From the NCBI GenBank assembly GCA_015059425.1, contig SVAM01000002.1:1-64000 (forward strand): a DNA stretch of 64,000 bases, given 5' to 3'. The stretch is from Bacillota bacterium. GTDB taxonomy: Bacteria > Bacillota_I > Bacilli_A > RF39 > UBA660. Each line of letters begins with the position of its first letter. The stretch's first letter is position 1. Below, one piece after another: positions 8,138 through 16,918 of this stretch. A program made the position numbers and the translations under genes. The notes beneath the pieces were generated by a model. That model had not been told where the DNA came from. It made no database searches and worked only from the letters and a program-made list of their open reading frames with translations.

Positions 8138-8890
8138 ATGTTGAAAATGAGTGATTTAACTGTTAGTGCAGATGATAAGATTATTTTAAATAATTTAAAT
8201 TTGGATATAAATGACGGAGAAATACATGTTTTAATGGGACAAAATGGAACTGGTAAAAGTACTTTATCTAAAGTTTTAATGGCTCATCCTGATTATAAAA
8301 TATTAAAGGGAAATATTATATATAATGATAATGTTCTTAATAATTTAGATACTACTAGTATTAGTAGATTAGGTTTTTTCTTATTAAGTCAAAATCCTGT
8401 AGAAATAGAAGGTATAACTAATTCTGAAATGTTACGTAATGTTTTAAGTGAAATTAATAATGAAAAAGTTGATATATTTAAGTTTAATAAAAAGTTAACT
8501 GAAGTTTGTAATATAATTGATATGCCAAAAGAGTATGTTCATAGAGATATTAATTTTAATATGAGTGGTGGCGAAAAGAAAAAAAATGAATTATTGCATT
8601 TATTTATGTTAGAACCTAAATTTGTAATATTAGATGAAATAGATTCAGGACTTGATATTGATGCTTTAAAAGTAGTAGGTACTTCTTTAAAAAAATATTA
8701 TGATTTATATAAACCATCAATTTTAATAATTACACATCATGCAGATATCTTAAAATATTTTGATGATTTTAAAGTTCATGTATTAAATAATGGTAGTATT
8801 GTAAAAAGTGGTAATAAAGATCTAATAAAAATAATAGAAAAAATAGGATTTAAGGCTAATGCTATTAATGGGAATGATATAAATGAATAA
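8138..8890 (+). CDS. sufC: Fe-S assembly ATPase SufC
   Basis: ABC-type ATPase of the SUF iron-sulfur scaffold. Walker A GQNGTGKST is at about residue 35, the ABC signature MSGGEKKKNE at about 145, Walker B FVILDEIDSGLD at about 165, and the switch His in ITHH at about 200. SufC has no membrane partner; it drives shape changes in the SufB/SufD scaffold. It is the first gene of a tight four-gene operon and overlaps the next gene by eight bases. Confidence 0.95.
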   Translation: MLKMSDLTVSADDKIILNNLNLDINDGEIHVLMGQNGTGKSTLSKVLMAHPDYKILKGNIIYNDNVLNNLDTTSISRLGFFLLSQNPVEIEGITNSEMLRNVLSEINNEKVDIFKFNKKLTEVCNIIDMPKEYVHRDINFNMSGGEKKKNELLHLFMLEPKFVILDEIDSGLDIDALKVVGTSLKKYYDLYKPSILIITHHADILKYFDDFKVHVLNNGSIVKSGNKDLIKIIEKIGFKANAINGNDINE

Positions 8891-9551
8891 ACTATCAGTG
8901 GAAGAGGATATAAAAAGTATTACTAGTGGAGAATATGAATTAGAATTTTATAAGAATATAGAATTAAATATTGATGGTAATGTTAAAATAAGCAGCTTAA
9001 ATAATCATGATTTAAAAATTAATTTAAATAGAGATTCTATAGTTAAATTAGAAAGTATTTATTTGCTAGATAAAAATATAAATATTGATGTAAATATATA
9101 TGATAATGTGGTTTTAGATTATAATGTATTAATAATTAATAATGGTAAAAATAAATTTAATGTAAATTTAAATATGTTAGGTAATAATAGTGATGTTAAG
9201 ATAAAATTGAGAACTATTAATAAGAATGATGAAAGCAATATCGATATAAATTGTAACGGTTTGATTGAATGCAATACAAAAGATAATAAGTTATTGGAAG
9301 ATTTAAAAGGTTTAATTATAAATGAAGGAGTTATAAAAATAAGTCCTAATATAAAAGTTTTAACAAATGAAGTAGAAGCTAATCATTTAGTTACTATTGG
9401 TTCGTTCGATAAAGCTGAAATGTTTTATTTGAAAACTAAAGGCTTAAGTAATAAAGGTGCAAAGAAATTACTAATTGAATCTTTTGTAACAAGTATTATA
9501 GATGATATAAATAGAGAAAAAATAAAAATGGAGGTGAAAAATATTGAATAG
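8883..9551 (+). CDS. sufD: Short SufB/SufD-family scaffold protein
   Basis: The C-terminal half carries the family signature: SPNIKVLTNEVEANHLVTIG, then FYLKTKGLSNKGAKKLLIESF, the SufC-contacting helices. The middle is the repetitive beta-helix typical of SufB/SufD, here very Asn-rich. At 222 residues it is about half the usual length (SufD about 430, SufB about 470). It is the only SufB/D homologue in this operon. Whether it acts as a SufD partner for a SufB encoded elsewhere or replaces both cannot be seen here. It overlaps both neighbours. Confidence 0.8.
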   Translation: MNKLSVEEDIKSITSGEYELEFYKNIELNIDGNVKISSLNNHDLKINLNRDSIVKLESIYLLDKNINIDVNIYDNVVLDYNVLIINNGKNKFNVNLNMLGNNSDVKIKLRTINKNDESNIDINCNGLIECNTKDNKLLEDLKGLIINEGVIKISPNIKVLTNEVEANHLVTIGSFDKAEMFYLKTKGLSNKGAKKLLIESFVTSIIDDINREKIKMEVKNIE

Positions 9552-10740
9552 AGAAGATTTTCCTCTTTTAAAAAATGATATAATATATTTTGATAATAGT
9601 GCTACTAGTTTAAAACCAAAATGTGTTATTGATAAAATGAATGATTATTATAGTAATTATTCTGCAAATGCTCACCGTGGTGATTATGATTTGTCATTTA
9701 AAGTAGATCAAGAATATGAAAATACAAGGGAAATTGTGAAAAATTATATTAATGCAGAATATTTAGAAGAAATAATATTTACAAGTGGTACAACTGAAAG
9801 TTTAAATATGATTGCATCAGGTTTTTTTGGAAATTTATTAGAAGCTGGTGATGAAATACTAATAACAACTAGTGAACATGCATCTAATATCCTTCCTTGG
9901 TTTAGATTAGCTAATAAATTAGGTGTAAAAGTAAATTATATACCTTTAGATGATAATTATTATGTAACTCTTGATAATATAAAAAAAATGGTAAAAGCAA
10001 ATACTAAATTAATAAGTTTAGCTGGTATAACTAATGTTATAGGAGATTTAAGACCAATTAAAGAAATAACAAAATTTGCGCATCAAAATAATATATTTGT
10101 GGTTGTAGATGCTGCTCAAATGATACCTCATGAGAAAGTTGATGTTAAAGATTTAGATGTTGATTTTTTAGCATTTTCTGGCCATAAAATATGTGGACCT
10201 ACAGGTATAGGAGTATTGTATGGAAAACTTGAATTATTAGAACATTTAGAACCTATTAATTTGGGAGGCGGAATGAATGAATCTTTCGATTCTCCAGAAC
10301 AAACATATTTAAAACCATTGCCTACTAGATTAGAAGCTGGTACTCAAAATATTGCAGGAGTAATAGGTTTAGGTGAAGCAATAAAATATATTGATAAAAT
10401 TGGTATAGAAAAAATTAAACAATATGAACATGAATTAAGAAAATATTTAATTGATAAGTTATTAAAGATAAAACATATAGATATTATTAATTTAGAAAGT
10501 GATAGTGGCATAGTAGCTTTTAATGTAAATAATATTTTTAGTCAAGATGTAGCTTATTATTTAAATAAATATAATATTTGTGTTAGAGCTGGGAATCATT
10601 GTGCTAAAATTTTAAAATCTAGTGTTGGAGTTACAAATACAGTAAGAGTTAGTTTATATTTTTATAATACCTATGAAGAAATAGATAATTTAATTGAGTT
10701 ATTAAGTGATTATGATAAAATACTAAGAGAGATGATTTAA
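9544..10740 (+). CDS. sufS: Cysteine desulfurase SufS
   Basis: PLP enzyme that takes sulfur from cysteine and passes it to SufU. The PLP lysine is in SGHKICGPTG and the persulfide cysteine in AGNHCAKIL near residue 350. The N-terminal DNSATSLKP motif is typical of group II desulfurases. The start is TTG, seven bases after a strong GGAGGTG. Full length at 398 residues. The next gene starts directly after the stop. Confidence 0.95.
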   Translation: MNREDFPLLKNDIIYFDNSATSLKPKCVIDKMNDYYSNYSANAHRGDYDLSFKVDQEYENTREIVKNYINAEYLEEIIFTSGTTESLNMIASGFFGNLLEAGDEILITTSEHASNILPWFRLANKLGVKVNYIPLDDNYYVTLDNIKKMVKANTKLISLAGITNVIGDLRPIKEITKFAHQNNIFVVVDAAQMIPHEKVDVKDLDVDFLAFSGHKICGPTGIGVLYGKLELLEHLEPINLGGGMNESFDSPEQTYLKPLPTRLEAGTQNIAGVIGLGEAIKYIDKIGIEKIKQYEHELRKYLIDKLLKIKHIDIINLESDSGIVAFNVNNIFSQDVAYYLNKYNICVRAGNHCAKILKSSVGVTNTVRVSLYFYNTYEEIDNLIELLSDYDKILREMI

Positions 10741-11166
10741 ATGGATGAAGAATTAAAAAAAGAAATAATAATGGAAAATTATATGCATCCTACTAATAAA
10801 AAAAGAATAGATAATAAGGGTTATATCAAAGTGAATACTGCAAATGCATCTTGTATCGATAATATTGATATTTATATAAAAATCAATAATAATATTATCG
10901 AAGATGTAGCATTTGATGGAGAAGCATGTGCTATTTCTATTTCTTCTACATCTATTATGATAAATAATCTTATTGGGAAAACACTTAGCGAAGCTCAAAA
11001 TTATATTAAAAATTTTTATAATATGTGTGATGGTAAAGAATATGATGAAAATATTTTAGGTGAAGGGGTAGTATATTCAAATATATATAAGCAGGGAAAT
11101 AGAAAAAGTTGTGCCACACTTCCATATAAAGGATTAGAAAAAGTTATTTTAGAAAATCTAAAGTAA
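10741..11166 (+). CDS. sufU: Sulfur acceptor protein SufU
   Basis: IscU/NifU-like, zinc-containing sulfur-transfer partner of SufS in Gram-positives. The three expected cysteines are visible in NASCID, GEACAISISS and RKSCATLP. At 141 residues it has normal length. It begins at the base after the sufS stop, so the two proteins are made together. With sufC, sufD and sufS it completes the operon; no separate full-length sufB follows. Confidence 0.95.
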   Translation: MDEELKKEIIMENYMHPTNKKRIDNKGYIKVNTANASCIDNIDIYIKINNNIIEDVAFDGEACAISISSTSIMINNLIGKTLSEAQNYIKNFYNMCDGKEYDENILGEGVVYSNIYKQGNRKSCATLPYKGLEKVILENLK

Positions 11167-11173
11167 CTTTTTT
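11139..11173 (+). terminator. Terminator of the suf operon
   Basis: A 15-base-pair stem (AAAAGTTATTTTAGA / TCTAAAGTAACTTTT, one T-G pair) with an AAA loop runs into Ts. It includes the last codons and stop of sufU. Confidence 0.8.
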
Positions 11174-11284
11174 AAATTTTAAAATGTAAATTAATATAAT
11201 TTAGTTATTATTTAGTTGCTATTTTTAATCTATTATTTTATAATTATATTAGAATAAAAAATTATATGATAAAGGAAGATTTAA

Positions 11285-12889
11285 ATGAAGAGAAATGGTA
11301 AATTATTATTAATCATATTATTATTAGTATTAGTAGTTACAATAGGTATATCTTATGCTTATTTTATAATAGGAGTTAATTTTAATGTAGATACTGATGA
11401 AAATTATGGTAAAGCACCTGGACTTTTAAAAGTTGATTATAATGCAGGTACAAGTGCGTTAACTGCAAACGGTATAATGCCTGGAGATAGCATTAGTAAA
11501 GATTTTAGTGTAACAGTAACTCCTACAGATAGAGTAACTGTTACTTATGTCATAAAAATTGATATAGATACTAATACGTTTAAAAAATGTGATGATACTA
11601 CATGGCTAGATTTTGAAAATGAATGTATAAAGAATGCAAATGAATTAGTATATACATTAAAAGATGATAAAGGTATCATTATAGCTAATGGATATTTAGA
11701 AGGTAAAACTGGTGATATAATAATCGAAAAAAAAGAAAAAAAAGTTACTGCAAAAACTACATATAATTATAATCTAACTTTAGAATTTAAAGATACTGAT
11801 GCTGATCAAAATCACAATGTTAATGCAACATTTATCGGAAATTTAATAGTTGAATTTGCAGACAAAAATATAAAATTTGATAATAATTTATATGGTAATA
11901 AATATATATTAGCTAATACTACATTACAAACAGATGATCCGGATTTTTCAAAAACAAGCTGCACAAAAGGAACAAATATTGGTGGAGATTGTGGTGAAGA
12001 AACAGTAGGTTTATATAAATGCATAATTAAAGAAGATGGCAAATGTGCCAAACAAGATGAATTAAGTAGTTTGGATACTACAAGTTTAAATACAACATAT
12101 TATTATCGTGGTGATGTAGATGATAATTACGTAGAATTTGCAGGCTTCTATTGGAGAATAATCAGAATAAATGAAAATGGTTCACTAAGAATGATATATC
12201 AAGGAAGAGCAAAAGATGATGGCAAAAAATTAGAAATACAAAAAACAGGTAGTGAAACTCGACTGGCTGTATCTAGTGCATTTAATACAGATTACAACCG
12301 AGCCGAATATGTAGGATTTAAATATGAATTGGAAAATGCACATGGAACAGATAAGAAATCTACTATATTAAGTGCATTAGAAACATGGTATACAAAAGAA
12401 GATAATGAACTACAAAATTATGAAGAATACTTAGATACAGAATCAGGGTTCTGTGGAGATAGAAGTCTAGCAATTGGTCCAGGTATTGGAACAGCAACAA
12501 CACAATATAGAGCACTACGAAGAATGATGAGCGGTGCACCATCATTTAAGTGTTCAGATAATGAAAGTGATTTATACAAAACAAAGATAGGGTTAATAAC
12601 AGCGGATGAAATTGTATATGCTGGAGGTATATATTGGGGTAGTAATTTAGATGGGGCTAGTAATTTTAGTTATTACTTATATACAGAAGTTTCGTGTTGG
12701 ACGCTTACGCCGAGCCACTTCAATGAGACGAGTGCGCTTGCGCTTGCGTTTGCTATGTTCCCTGAAGGTATTTTGTACTATGATTACATAAATCGCTCGT
12801 ATGGTATCCGTCCAGTTATAAATTTGTCAGCTGAAAATCTGTCAATTTCTGGAAGTGGTACTATAAATAATCCATATGTCATTTCATAA
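11285..12889 (+). CDS. Surface protein with DGR-like variable C-terminus (family member B)
   Basis: 534 residues. Residues 7-30 form a signal/anchor helix, followed by GISYAYF and a beta-rich domain resembling the TasA/camelysin (SipW-dependent) type. A linker with Cys pairs leads to a domain shared with the protein at 21112 (FAGFYWRIIRINENGS, IGLITADE, YGIRPVINLSA, NNPYVIS). The shared DNA from about 12106 is roughly 90% identical by eye. Codons between WTLTP and YGIRP are enriched in NNC/NNT and GC, unlike the rest of the gene. The fold is probably C-type-lectin-like and the exposed segment a ligand-binding face; this is inferred from DGR target proteins. The RBS AAAGGAAG precedes ATG 11285. 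Confidence 0.85.
   Translation: MKRNGKLLLIILLLVLVVTIGISYAYFIIGVNFNVDTDENYGKAPGLLKVDYNAGTSALTANGIMPGDSISKDFSVTVTPTDRVTVTYVIKIDIDTNTFKKCDDTTWLDFENECIKNANELVYTLKDDKGIIIANGYLEGKTGDIIIEKKEKKVTAKTTYNYNLTLEFKDTDADQNHNVNATFIGNLIVEFADKNIKFDNNLYGNKYILANTTLQTDDPDFSKTSCTKGTNIGGDCGEETVGLYKCIIKEDGKCAKQDELSSLDTTSLNTTYYYRGDVDDNYVEFAGFYWRIIRINENGSLRMIYQGRAKDDGKKLEIQKTGSETRLAVSSAFNTDYNRAEYVGFKYELENAHGTDKKSTILSALETWYTKEDNELQNYEEYLDTESGFCGDRSLAIGPGIGTATTQYRALRRMMSGAPSFKCSDNESDLYKTKIGLITADEIVYAGGIYWGSNLDGASNFSYYLYTEVSCWTLTPSHFNETSALALAFAMFPEGILYYDYINRSYGIRPVINLSAENLSISGSGTINNPYVIS
12698..12829 (+). other. Candidate DGR variable region in surface protein B
   Basis: Runs from the Trp codon of WTLTP to the YGIRPVINLS block. 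It contains CCG, GCG, ACG, TCG, CGC and many NNC/NNT codons inside an otherwise AT-ending gene. This is expected if AAC/AAT codons of a template repeat were changed at their adenines. It is two codons longer than the matching stretch of the 21112 copy, so the two are not simple variants of one template. Confidence 0.55.
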
Positions 12890-12900
12890 ATGACATATGG
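12872..12900 (+). repeat. Hairpin H1 spanning the stop codon, copy 1
   Basis: CCATATGTCATTT-CAT-AAATGACATATGG, a perfect 13-base-pair stem that encodes the last residues and the TAA stop. No T-run follows. The second copy at 22447 keeps the pairing with a G-T pair. Confidence 0.75.
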
Positions 12901-12928
12901 AAAGACAATGAATATATGAAAGAAAGTT

Positions 12929-12956
12929 GTTGCAAAATGACTCCACATTTTGTAAC
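12929..12956 (+). repeat. Hairpin H2 downstream of the variable region, copy 1
   Basis: GTTGCAAAATG-ACTCCA-CATTTTGTAAC, an 11-base-pair stem with one G-T pair. In the second copy (22504) the stem is perfect and the loop is ACTCCT. No T-run follows, so it is not an intrinsic terminator. Confidence 0.7.
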
Positions 12957-13104
12957 TGCATAGCATATTTTACTCAGAAACATATAAAAAGATGTTTTTT
13001 TTGCCTGCCAAACTTGTTTGTCGGCTAGGGGTAAAAATTTAATGTCTTAGTTATGAGAACAGTATTATCTTAACGAGATTTAAAAATAATATTTGAATAA
13101 AAAC

Positions 13105-13133
13105 TTGTATAAATTCTTGCTTTATGGTATATT
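13105..13133 (+). promoter_or_regulatory. Promoter of the serS T-box transcript
   Basis: TTGTAT, 17-base spacer, TATATT, placed just ahead of the T-box leader. Confidence 0.6.
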
Positions 13134-13140
13134 ATAAAAG

Positions 13141-13340
13141 TAAAGCGAAAAAGAAGCTAAGTAATATATTGTTTTATATAGAGAGTTCATGGTTGGTGGG
13201 AATGAATTAAAAGAATATATGAAATCTACTTCTTTAGTGGAGCTAATACCTCCCGTGTAAGTTGCGTTAAAACTAATAAAGTAATATAAAGGATGGTACC
13301 GCAGAATTTGCTCCTTGCAAAGGCTGTGGTTTTTATTTTT
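13141..13340 (+). promoter_or_regulatory. T-box riboswitch of serS
   Basis: The leader holds the T-box core AAGGATGGTACCGC (13289-13302), which pairs with the CCA end of uncharged tRNA, and a terminator CCGCAG...CTGTGG followed by Ts (13299-13340). Uncharged tRNA-Ser would favour the antiterminator and switch serS on. A TCT triplet in GAAATCTACTTC (stem I region) is a possible serine specifier, but I could not fold stem I with certainty. Confidence 0.85.
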
Positions 13341-13357
13341 AGAAAGAAGGATTATAA

Positions 13358-14644
13358 ATGATTGACATTAAATTAATAAGAGAAAACAGGGAATTTGTAA
13401 AAGAAAATATTAGAAAGAAATTTCAAGATGAAAAATTACCTATAGTAGACGAAGTATATGAACTTGATATTAAGTTTAGAGAGGCTAAGTCTAAGGCAGA
13501 TACTCTACGTAGCGATAAGAATAAAAAAAGTGGAGAAATAGGTCTTTTAATGCGTGATAAGAAGATTGAGGAAGCGGATGCAATAAAGGCTTTAATAGCC
13601 AAAATGAATGATGAAATCATTGAACTTGAAAAATTAGAAGAAACATTAAGTGAAGATATAAAAAATAAAATGATGGTTATACCTCAAATTATCGATGATA
13701 GTGTTCCGATTGGTAAAGATGACAATGAAAATGTTGAGTTGCAAAAATACGGAGAACCGGTAGTGCCTAACTATAAAATTCCTTATCATGCTGAAATATG
13801 CGATAAATTTAGCGGGTTAGACAAAGAAAGTGCTGGTAGAACTAGTGGTAATGGTTTTTATTATTTAATTGGTGATATAGCAAGACTTCATAGTGCTATG
13901 TTATCATATGCTAGAGATTTTATGATAGATAAAGGGTTTACATATGCAGTACCACCATTTATGATTAGAAGCGATGTGGTTACAGGAGTTATGTCGTTCG
14001 CAGAGATGGATGCAATGATGTATAAAATAGAAGGTGAAGATTTATTCTTGATTGGTACTAGTGAACATTCTATGATTGGTAAATTTAAAGATCAATTAGT
14101 TAAAGAAGAATCACTTCCTATTGCAATGACTTCATATTCACCATGTTTTAGAAAAGAAGTTGGAGCTCATGGTTTAGAGGAGAGAGGAATTTACCGTGTA
14201 CACCAATTTGAGAAACAAGAAATGGTTGTGTTATGTAAGCCTGAAGAAGCAATGAATTGGTATAATAAAATGTGGAGTTACACTGTAGAATTCTTTAGAA
14301 GTTTAGATATTCCTGTAAGAACTTTAGAGTGTTGTAGTGGAGATTTAGCAGATTTAAAAGTTAAGTCATGTGATGTTGAAGCATGGAGCCCTAGACAACA
14401 AAAATATTTTGAGGTTGGTTCATGTTCTACTTTAGGAGAGGCTCAAGCAAGAAGACTTGGAATACGAGCTAAAGGCGAAAAAGGAAATTACTACGTTGCG
14501 ACTTTAAATAATACAGTATTAGCTACTCCTAGAGGGTTAATCGCATTCTTAGAAAATAATTATAACGAAGATGGAAGTGTAAATATTCCCGAAGCATTAA
14601 GACCTTATATGGGTGGTAAAGAAAAGTTAATACCAAAAAATTAA
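13358..14644 (+). CDS. serS: Seryl-tRNA synthetase
   Basis: Class II synthetase charging tRNA-Ser. Residues 30-110 form the Lys/Glu-rich coiled-coil arm that grips the long variable arm of tRNA-Ser. Motif 2 is CFRKEVGAHGLEERG with VHQFEKQE, and motif 3 is NTVLATPRGLIAFLENN. At 428 residues it is full length. A T-box leader directly upstream links its expression to tRNA-Ser charging. Confidence 0.97.
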   Translation: MIDIKLIRENREFVKENIRKKFQDEKLPIVDEVYELDIKFREAKSKADTLRSDKNKKSGEIGLLMRDKKIEEADAIKALIAKMNDEIIELEKLEETLSEDIKNKMMVIPQIIDDSVPIGKDDNENVELQKYGEPVVPNYKIPYHAEICDKFSGLDKESAGRTSGNGFYYLIGDIARLHSAMLSYARDFMIDKGFTYAVPPFMIRSDVVTGVMSFAEMDAMMYKIEGEDLFLIGTSEHSMIGKFKDQLVKEESLPIAMTSYSPCFRKEVGAHGLEERGIYRVHQFEKQEMVVLCKPEEAMNWYNKMWSYTVEFFRSLDIPVRTLECCSGDLADLKVKSCDVEAWSPRQQKYFEVGSCSTLGEAQARRLGIRAKGEKGNYYVATLNNTVLATPRGLIAFLENNYNEDGSVNIPEALRPYMGGKEKLIPKN

Positions 14645-14647
14645 TTT

Positions 14648-14675
14648 GAATGATGAAAATCATTCTTTTCTTTTT
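14648..14675 (+). terminator. Terminator of serS
   Basis: GAATGAT-GAAA-ATCATTC stem followed by TTTTCTTTTT. Confidence 0.85.
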
Positions 14676-14725
14676 AGACTTTATAAATAGTAATTTATAA
14701 GTTATAATTTATTTAGGTGGCTTAT

Positions 14726-15355
14726 ATGGAAGTAACAATAGATGGCAAAGAACGCAATGTAATAATAAATAAGAAAAAAATTAAAAATATATATTTTAGA
14801 TTTGATGAAGAATTAAATTTAGTAATAAATGCTAATAAGTATATAACTGAAAAAGAAATAATAAATTTAATAAATAAAAACAAAGAATCTTTAGAAAAAA
14901 TGCTAAAAAAAATAGAAAGAAAACAAGAGAAAAATAATGAGTTTTGGTATTTAGGTAATAAATATGATATAATTTATAATGATTTAGTTAGAAATATAGA
15001 TTTTCAAAATGGTACTATTATTTGTAAAGATAAAAATACATTAGATAAGTTTATAAAAAAACAAACTAAAGAAATATTTGAGATTGAAGTAAATAATTTA
15101 AGAAAAATTATAAAACCTCCTAATTTTGCTTTAAAAATAAGAAAAATGAAGTCTAGATGGGGAGTATGTAATTATAAATTAAAAACTATTACTTTAAATT
15201 CTGAATTAATAAGATATAATATAGAGAATTTGAGATATGTAATAGTCCATGAAATGTGTCATTTTTATCATCATGATCATAGTAAAAAGTTTTGGAATAT
15301 GGTAAGTATATATTATCCTAATTATAAGCAAGCTAGAAAGGAATTAAGAAGTTAA
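14726..15355 (+). CDS. YgjP/SprT-like zinc metallopeptidase-type protein
   Basis: The zinc motif HEMCHFYHHDHSKKFW near residue 175 matches the YgjP family (HExxH with a further HSxxFW). Also conserved is KSRWGVCNYK before it. The physiological substrate of this family is not settled. The track starts at GTG 14717, but AGGTGG (14715-14720) overlaps that codon and lies five bases before ATG 14726, which is preferred. The stop overlaps the next gene by one base, so translation is coupled to the methyltransferase. Confidence 0.85.
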   Translation: MEVTIDGKERNVIINKKKIKNIYFRFDEELNLVINANKYITEKEIINLINKNKESLEKMLKKIERKQEKNNEFWYLGNKYDIIYNDLVRNIDFQNGTIICKDKNTLDKFIKKQTKEIFEIEVNNLRKIIKPPNFALKIRKMKSRWGVCNYKLKTITLNSELIRYNIENLRYVIVHEMCHFYHHDHSKKFWNMVSIYYPNYKQARKELRS

Positions 15356-16089
15356 TGAAAATAGAATCAATTAATAATGATAAAGTAAAAACTTGGTCTA
15401 AATTAAAAGAAAAAAAGTATCGCGATTTAAATAATATGTTTATTATAGAAGGAGACCATTTATTAAATGAAGCGTTAAAAAAAGGAGTAGTTTTAGAAAT
15501 AATTTCTACAGATAAAACTTGGGAATCTTCTAATCTTCCTTTCTACGAAGTTACAGATGCGATTATGAAAAAATTATCTAGTCAAATAACACCTTCTAAA
15601 GTTATTGGGATATGTAAAAAACTAGAAACTAAAGAAATTAGTGGAAATGTATGTATTTTGGATAATATTCAAGATCCTGGTAACTTAGGAACTATAATAA
15701 GAAGTGCGATTGCATTTAATATAAACACTATATTAATGAGTAATGATACAGTTGATTTATATAACGAAAAAGTAATTAGAGCTAGTGAAGGTATGATATT
15801 TAATTTAAATTATCAAAAAGGTAGTTTGAATGAAATGATTACCGAGTTAAAAAATAAAAATTATAAAATATATGGTACTGATGTAAATAAAGGAAAATCT
15901 TTAAAAGAAGTCGTTTTTGATAGTAAGTCCGCTATAATTATTGGTAATGAAGGTAAAGGAATGAATGAACAGTTACAACCATTATGTGATAATTTAATAC
16001 GTATCCCTATAAGTAGTAATTGTGAAAGTTTAAATGCCGGGGTTGCAGCTTCAATAATATTTTATGAGATGGAAAGAATAAATATATAA
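15355..16089 (+). CDS. TrmH/SpoU-family RNA 2'-O-methyltransferase
   Basis: SPOUT-fold enzyme that methylates a ribose in rRNA or tRNA using SAM. The knotted SAM site is seen in the three family motifs: NLGTIIRSAIAF, IIIGNEGKGM and IPISSNCESLNAGVAASI. An N-terminal substrate-binding domain (residues 1-90) precedes them, as in RlmB-like enzymes. The 244-residue length is normal. The exact RNA target cannot be assigned. Confidence 0.9.
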   Translation: MKIESINNDKVKTWSKLKEKKYRDLNNMFIIEGDHLLNEALKKGVVLEIISTDKTWESSNLPFYEVTDAIMKKLSSQITPSKVIGICKKLETKEISGNVCILDNIQDPGNLGTIIRSAIAFNINTILMSNDTVDLYNEKVIRASEGMIFNLNYQKGSLNEMITELKNKNYKIYGTDVNKGKSLKEVVFDSKSAIIIGNEGKGMNEQLQPLCDNLIRIPISSNCESLNAGVAASIIFYEMERINI

Positions 16090-16091
16090 CA

Positions 16092-16418
16092 ATGGAAAAT
16101 CAAATAATTAATGAATTTGAAGCTTGTAATTATGTTAAATGTGCATTACAAAATATTGGTTTGTGGGATAATATAACTTATAAAAAGAACGAAGAATCAA
16201 ATGTGTGGGTTTTTAGTGGTTATATTGAATATAAGAATAAACCACACAAAATAATAAAAGTGGTTGGAACATCATTATTTATCAAACTATTAAAAATTGG
16301 GTTTGAAGTTAAAAAGGGTATACCAGTTAATTATGTTGATTTAATTAATAGAGAGACACTGAAATTTAAGATTAAATATAGTTTAATTGATCCTTATTGT
16401 CGTAAAAGAAAGAGATAG
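16092..16418 (+). CDS. Hypothetical protein, 108 residues
   Basis: I do not recognise this family. It is a small, basic-tailed alpha/beta protein (ends DPYCRKRKR) with no signal peptide. It lies two bases after the methyltransferase and its stop overlaps the rimM start region, so it belongs to an RNA-modification operon. In many Firmicutes this slot before rimM holds a KH-domain protein, but no GxxG loop is visible here. Confidence 0.7.
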   Translation: MENQIINEFEACNYVKCALQNIGLWDNITYKKNEESNVWVFSGYIEYKNKPHKIIKVVGTSLFIKLLKIGFEVKKGIPVNYVDLINRETLKFKIKYSLIDPYCRKRKR

Positions 16419-16426
16419 TGATTTTA

Positions 16427-16918
16427 ATGGAATATGTATATATTGGTAAAATAGTTAATACTCATGGAATAAAAGGTGAAATAAGAATATTAAGTAATTT
16501 TGATAAAAAAGAAATAGTATTTATGCCTGGATTCAAAATATACATAGGAAATACTAAAGAAGAAAATATAATAATTAGTTATCGTAAACATAAGAATTTT
16601 GATATGGTTAAATTAAAAGGAATTGACGATATAAATGAAGTTCTTAAATATAAAGGATTTAAAGTATATGTGAATAGAGATGATTTAAATTTAAATAATA
16701 ATGAATATGTTTTAGATGATTTACTTAGTTTGAATATAATAAGTAATAATAAAAATTATGGAATAGTAGAGAATATATTTGATAATAATGGTAATGTTTT
16801 ATTAGCAATAAAATTTGAAAAAAATTATTATATACCTTATAATAGTGATTATATAAAAGAAGTTGATTTACAAAATAAAATTATTTATGTGAATAATGTA
16901 GAGGAATTGATATTATGA
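16427..16918 (+). CDS. rimM: Ribosome maturation factor RimM
   Basis: Helps fold the 16S rRNA 3' domain through ribosomal protein S19. The N-terminal block YIGKIVNTHGIKGEIRI and the PRC-barrel-like C-terminal part with YIPYNSDYIKEVD are typical. The track GTG at 16418 overlaps the preceding stop; ATG 16427 gives the usual family start (MEYVYIGKIV) and a normal length of 163 residues. It overlaps trmD by four bases, as in other Firmicutes. Confidence 0.93.
   Translation: MEYVYIGKIVNTHGIKGEIRILSNFDKKEIVFMPGFKIYIGNTKEENIIISYRKHKNFDMVKLKGIDDINEVLKYKGFKVYVNRDDLNLNNNEYVLDDLLSLNIISNNKNYGIVENIFDNNGNVLLAIKFEKNYYIPYNSDYIKEVDLQNKIIYVNNVEELIL

Larger units (their letters stand above)
12106..13094 (+). 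repeat. Long duplicated block, copy 1 (partner 21681-22674)
   Basis: The 3' half of the coding sequence and about 200 noncoding bases after it are shared with the 21112 locus. The last conserved segment is CTTAGTTATGAGA-CAGTATTATCTTAACGAGATTTAAAAATAATATTT. Similarity drops only in the variable segment and in short insertions. Confidence 0.8.

Noticed and set aside
12872-12956. Hairpins H1 and H2 as intrinsic terminators
   Set aside because: Neither is followed by a T-run in either copy.
12784-12966. Minus-strand ORF, similar to one at 22254-22559
   Set aside because: Both lie antisense to the homologous 3' ends of the two surface genes; they resemble each other only because the plus-strand DNA is duplicated, and they lack RBS and family features.
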